Shown one piece after another: positions 62,191 to 64,000 of a stretch of 64,000 nucleotides of DNA. The notes under the pieces are model-generated. The model was given only the letters and a program-made list of their open reading frames with translations. It did not search any database and was not told the DNA's origin. This DNA is from Branchiostoma belcheri. Its lineage: Eukaryota > Chordata > Leptocardii > Amphioxiformes > Branchiostomatidae. The position numbers and the translations under genes are program-made. Positions within the stretch are counted from its first letter, which is position 1; every line of letters starts with the position of its first letter. The stretch is from positions 951,467 to 1,015,466 of the forward strand of contig NW_017803998.1 of NCBI RefSeq assembly GCF_001625305.1, read 5' to 3'.

Positions 62191-63477
62191 GAGACTACCT
62201 CTAACTTTATCATCATGAATGGCAAACATAGTTCTCAAACAATGTTGCGAAACACAGCTCTCCAAAATTTGTACTAGTACATGTGTACTTTCAAACACAG
62301 AGTTTATCAATATATATATATAAGAACACTGTAACTAGGCCATGGCTTCAAAGCAAAGCAAAGCAAGCATTGATCAGAATAATTTTATCATAAAAAAATT
62401 AAGTAAATATAAGTAGTGTGTACACAACACACTTTGATAGCACTATGTTATCAATACCAAATCACGTTGAACTGTGCAGAGTGAGAAGGAAACAAAATAC
62501 CGCTAACACTCGAACCAATTTCTATACACATGAATCATTGGACAGTCTTGAAGTCATTTCAATTTACTGTTGGCATGTATAACAGATTGTAGCTTAGATC
62601 AATTACAGAATGCATATAGACATGAGCCCCCACGGGACAGAAAACAAGATTTCCATCAATACATTAACTCAGAGATAAGATTACATATCAGTAATTTGTA
62701 CTAGTGGGAAAGAATTTTACTCCACTGATAGGAAAGTTATCCATTTTATTTAGTTTATTTTGTTTATTTCGTCCAGACTTTGATGAAATATTGGGATGAA
62801 AATAAGATTTGTATCTTAAGATAAGATTACATTATTATAAATTTTGACATTTGTGGGTGTGGGAGATAAGAAAGTTATCATATGTTGTAGTTTATTGTAT
62901 AAATTCTTCCTTGAATTTGATGTAATATTTGAAGGTAAATAAGATTCCTATCACTATATTAAGTCAGAGAGAAGATTATGATATTATTTTTCTTTAAATG
63001 CCATACAGAAATGCAGTTTCATTATCATTTGGATTGGAGCATAGATGTTGCAAGTTAACTGTTTCAAGATACATGCTGTATATACTACTACTCTAAATCC
63101 TTCCTAGTTGCTGTTAAAAAGTAATAAAGCATTTACCATAAATAAGGCAACTAACTGTATGCATGCCTGAAGCACTATTCTAATTGCGGATGGGTTTTTA
63201 AAAGTGCCATTACCCCAAACTTTAACGAGCTCCACAAAACAACTCTGTTTAAGGCAGATGTTTATCAAGGTGACCTATTTTTACTTACAAATCGATAGAT
63301 AGGCTAGAACAATGGAATCCATTGTTTGCAAGATATTCTACATCTAAAAAATTCAAAGTGATCTCAAGATTACAATGTAGCTTGTATGAAGTCAATGAAC
63401 AATTGAGCAAACTAGTCATGACAGAAGATATTTCACAGTATATACAGGACTGGTTTATTGTAAAGGGAAAATTCCCT

Positions 63478-63600
63478 TTTTGACAAGTATAATGAACAGT
63501 GGACCACAGCTTAGCATCCTGTCCTAAGTACTGAAACAGCCAGGATTCAAACTCATGACTTCTTGGTCCAAAGGCACTAACCACTGGATTATACACACTA
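63478..63600 (-). mobile_element. tRNA-derived SINE fragment
   Basis: On the minus strand: AATCCAGTGGTTAGTGCC (A box) and GAGTTTGAATCCTGGC (B box). A different body from the family above. Confidence 0.5.
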
Positions 63601-64000
63601 AAATTGTGTACAATGTCATGTGTACATAATTATTCACAATGTGTTATTTCTGACTCTCTAAACTATTTTCTTACTTTTATTTCTCCTGTGATTTTGTTGC
63701 CCCCAATCGTGAAGTCCAAACTACTTTTTTCTTCAGAAATTACCTATTATAATAATTAGGCATACATTGAGACAAATAATTTATCTTCATTTATATGAAA
63801 TCGATAGAAAGGCATGGACAATGAAATCAATTGTTTGTAAGACACATTAAAGAACTTGTAACATTGCCTCTTGTACCATTTCTACACATATGAGCTTGTC
63901 TTCTTCTGAATTCATAGATACAAAGACATTTTTAATTCCAAAGGTGATGTTAAAGTGCAATGGCAACCTTAAACATTTTCAAGTAATGACAGGTCCTGGG

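Larger units (their letters stand above)
60901..64000. other. Flank upstream of the anoctamin gene
   Basis: Besides SINE copies at 61925 and 63478 I see no gene. The sequence is AT-rich with short unrelated open frames. Confidence 0.5.

Overview
The window is animal nuclear DNA: introns with GT/AG borders, single coding exons scattered over tens of kilobases, tRNA-derived SINEs, LINE tails and many short inverted-repeat elements. Gene content and repeat style fit a cephalochordate (amphioxus, Branchiostoma). The species is inferred from recollection of such repeats and was not tested.

Layout. (1) 300-3178, + strand: the 3' end of a kringle-domain gene, six exons encoding three kringles and a stop, with a polyadenylation signal near 3532. 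(2) 3609-5261, - strand, convergent with it: an intact 550-residue BTB-BACK-Kelch protein in one coding exon, with a splice acceptor just before its ATG. (3) 9073-60094, - strand: an anoctamin (TMEM16) gene of the ANO1/ANO2 type, rebuilt here from 26 exon positions. All splice phases agree, giving about 958 or 926 residues depending on the last exon. All six Ca2+-ligand positions of the calcium-activated chloride channel are conserved. (4) Introns and the upstream flank hold SINEs, MITE-like foldbacks, tandem repeats and microsatellites.

Most notable: the anoctamin gene has two duplicated exon positions. Exon 6 exists as two homologous 55-nt copies (28574-28628 and 27753-27807) of the same length and phase. 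Because 55 is not a multiple of 3, they can only be used one at a time. The last exon also exists as two copies (10062-10232 and 9073-9339). Only the distal one ends in a PDZ-ligand-like Glu-Thr-Gln-Val. The gene could therefore make at least four proteins differing just before TM1 and at the C-terminus. A candidate alternative first exon (43168-43362) has the right phase to join exon 3.

Other points: an RE1/NRSE-like motif recurs seven times on the + strand, partly inside a dispersed repeat. Two foldback elements have 9-10 bp target duplications. A family of elements with GGCCACACCAATTTAAT termini clusters at 53.7-58.1 kb. Several foldbacks carry a hammerhead-like CTGANGA...GAAA core. Two 20-N assembly gaps are present, one inside an anoctamin exon.
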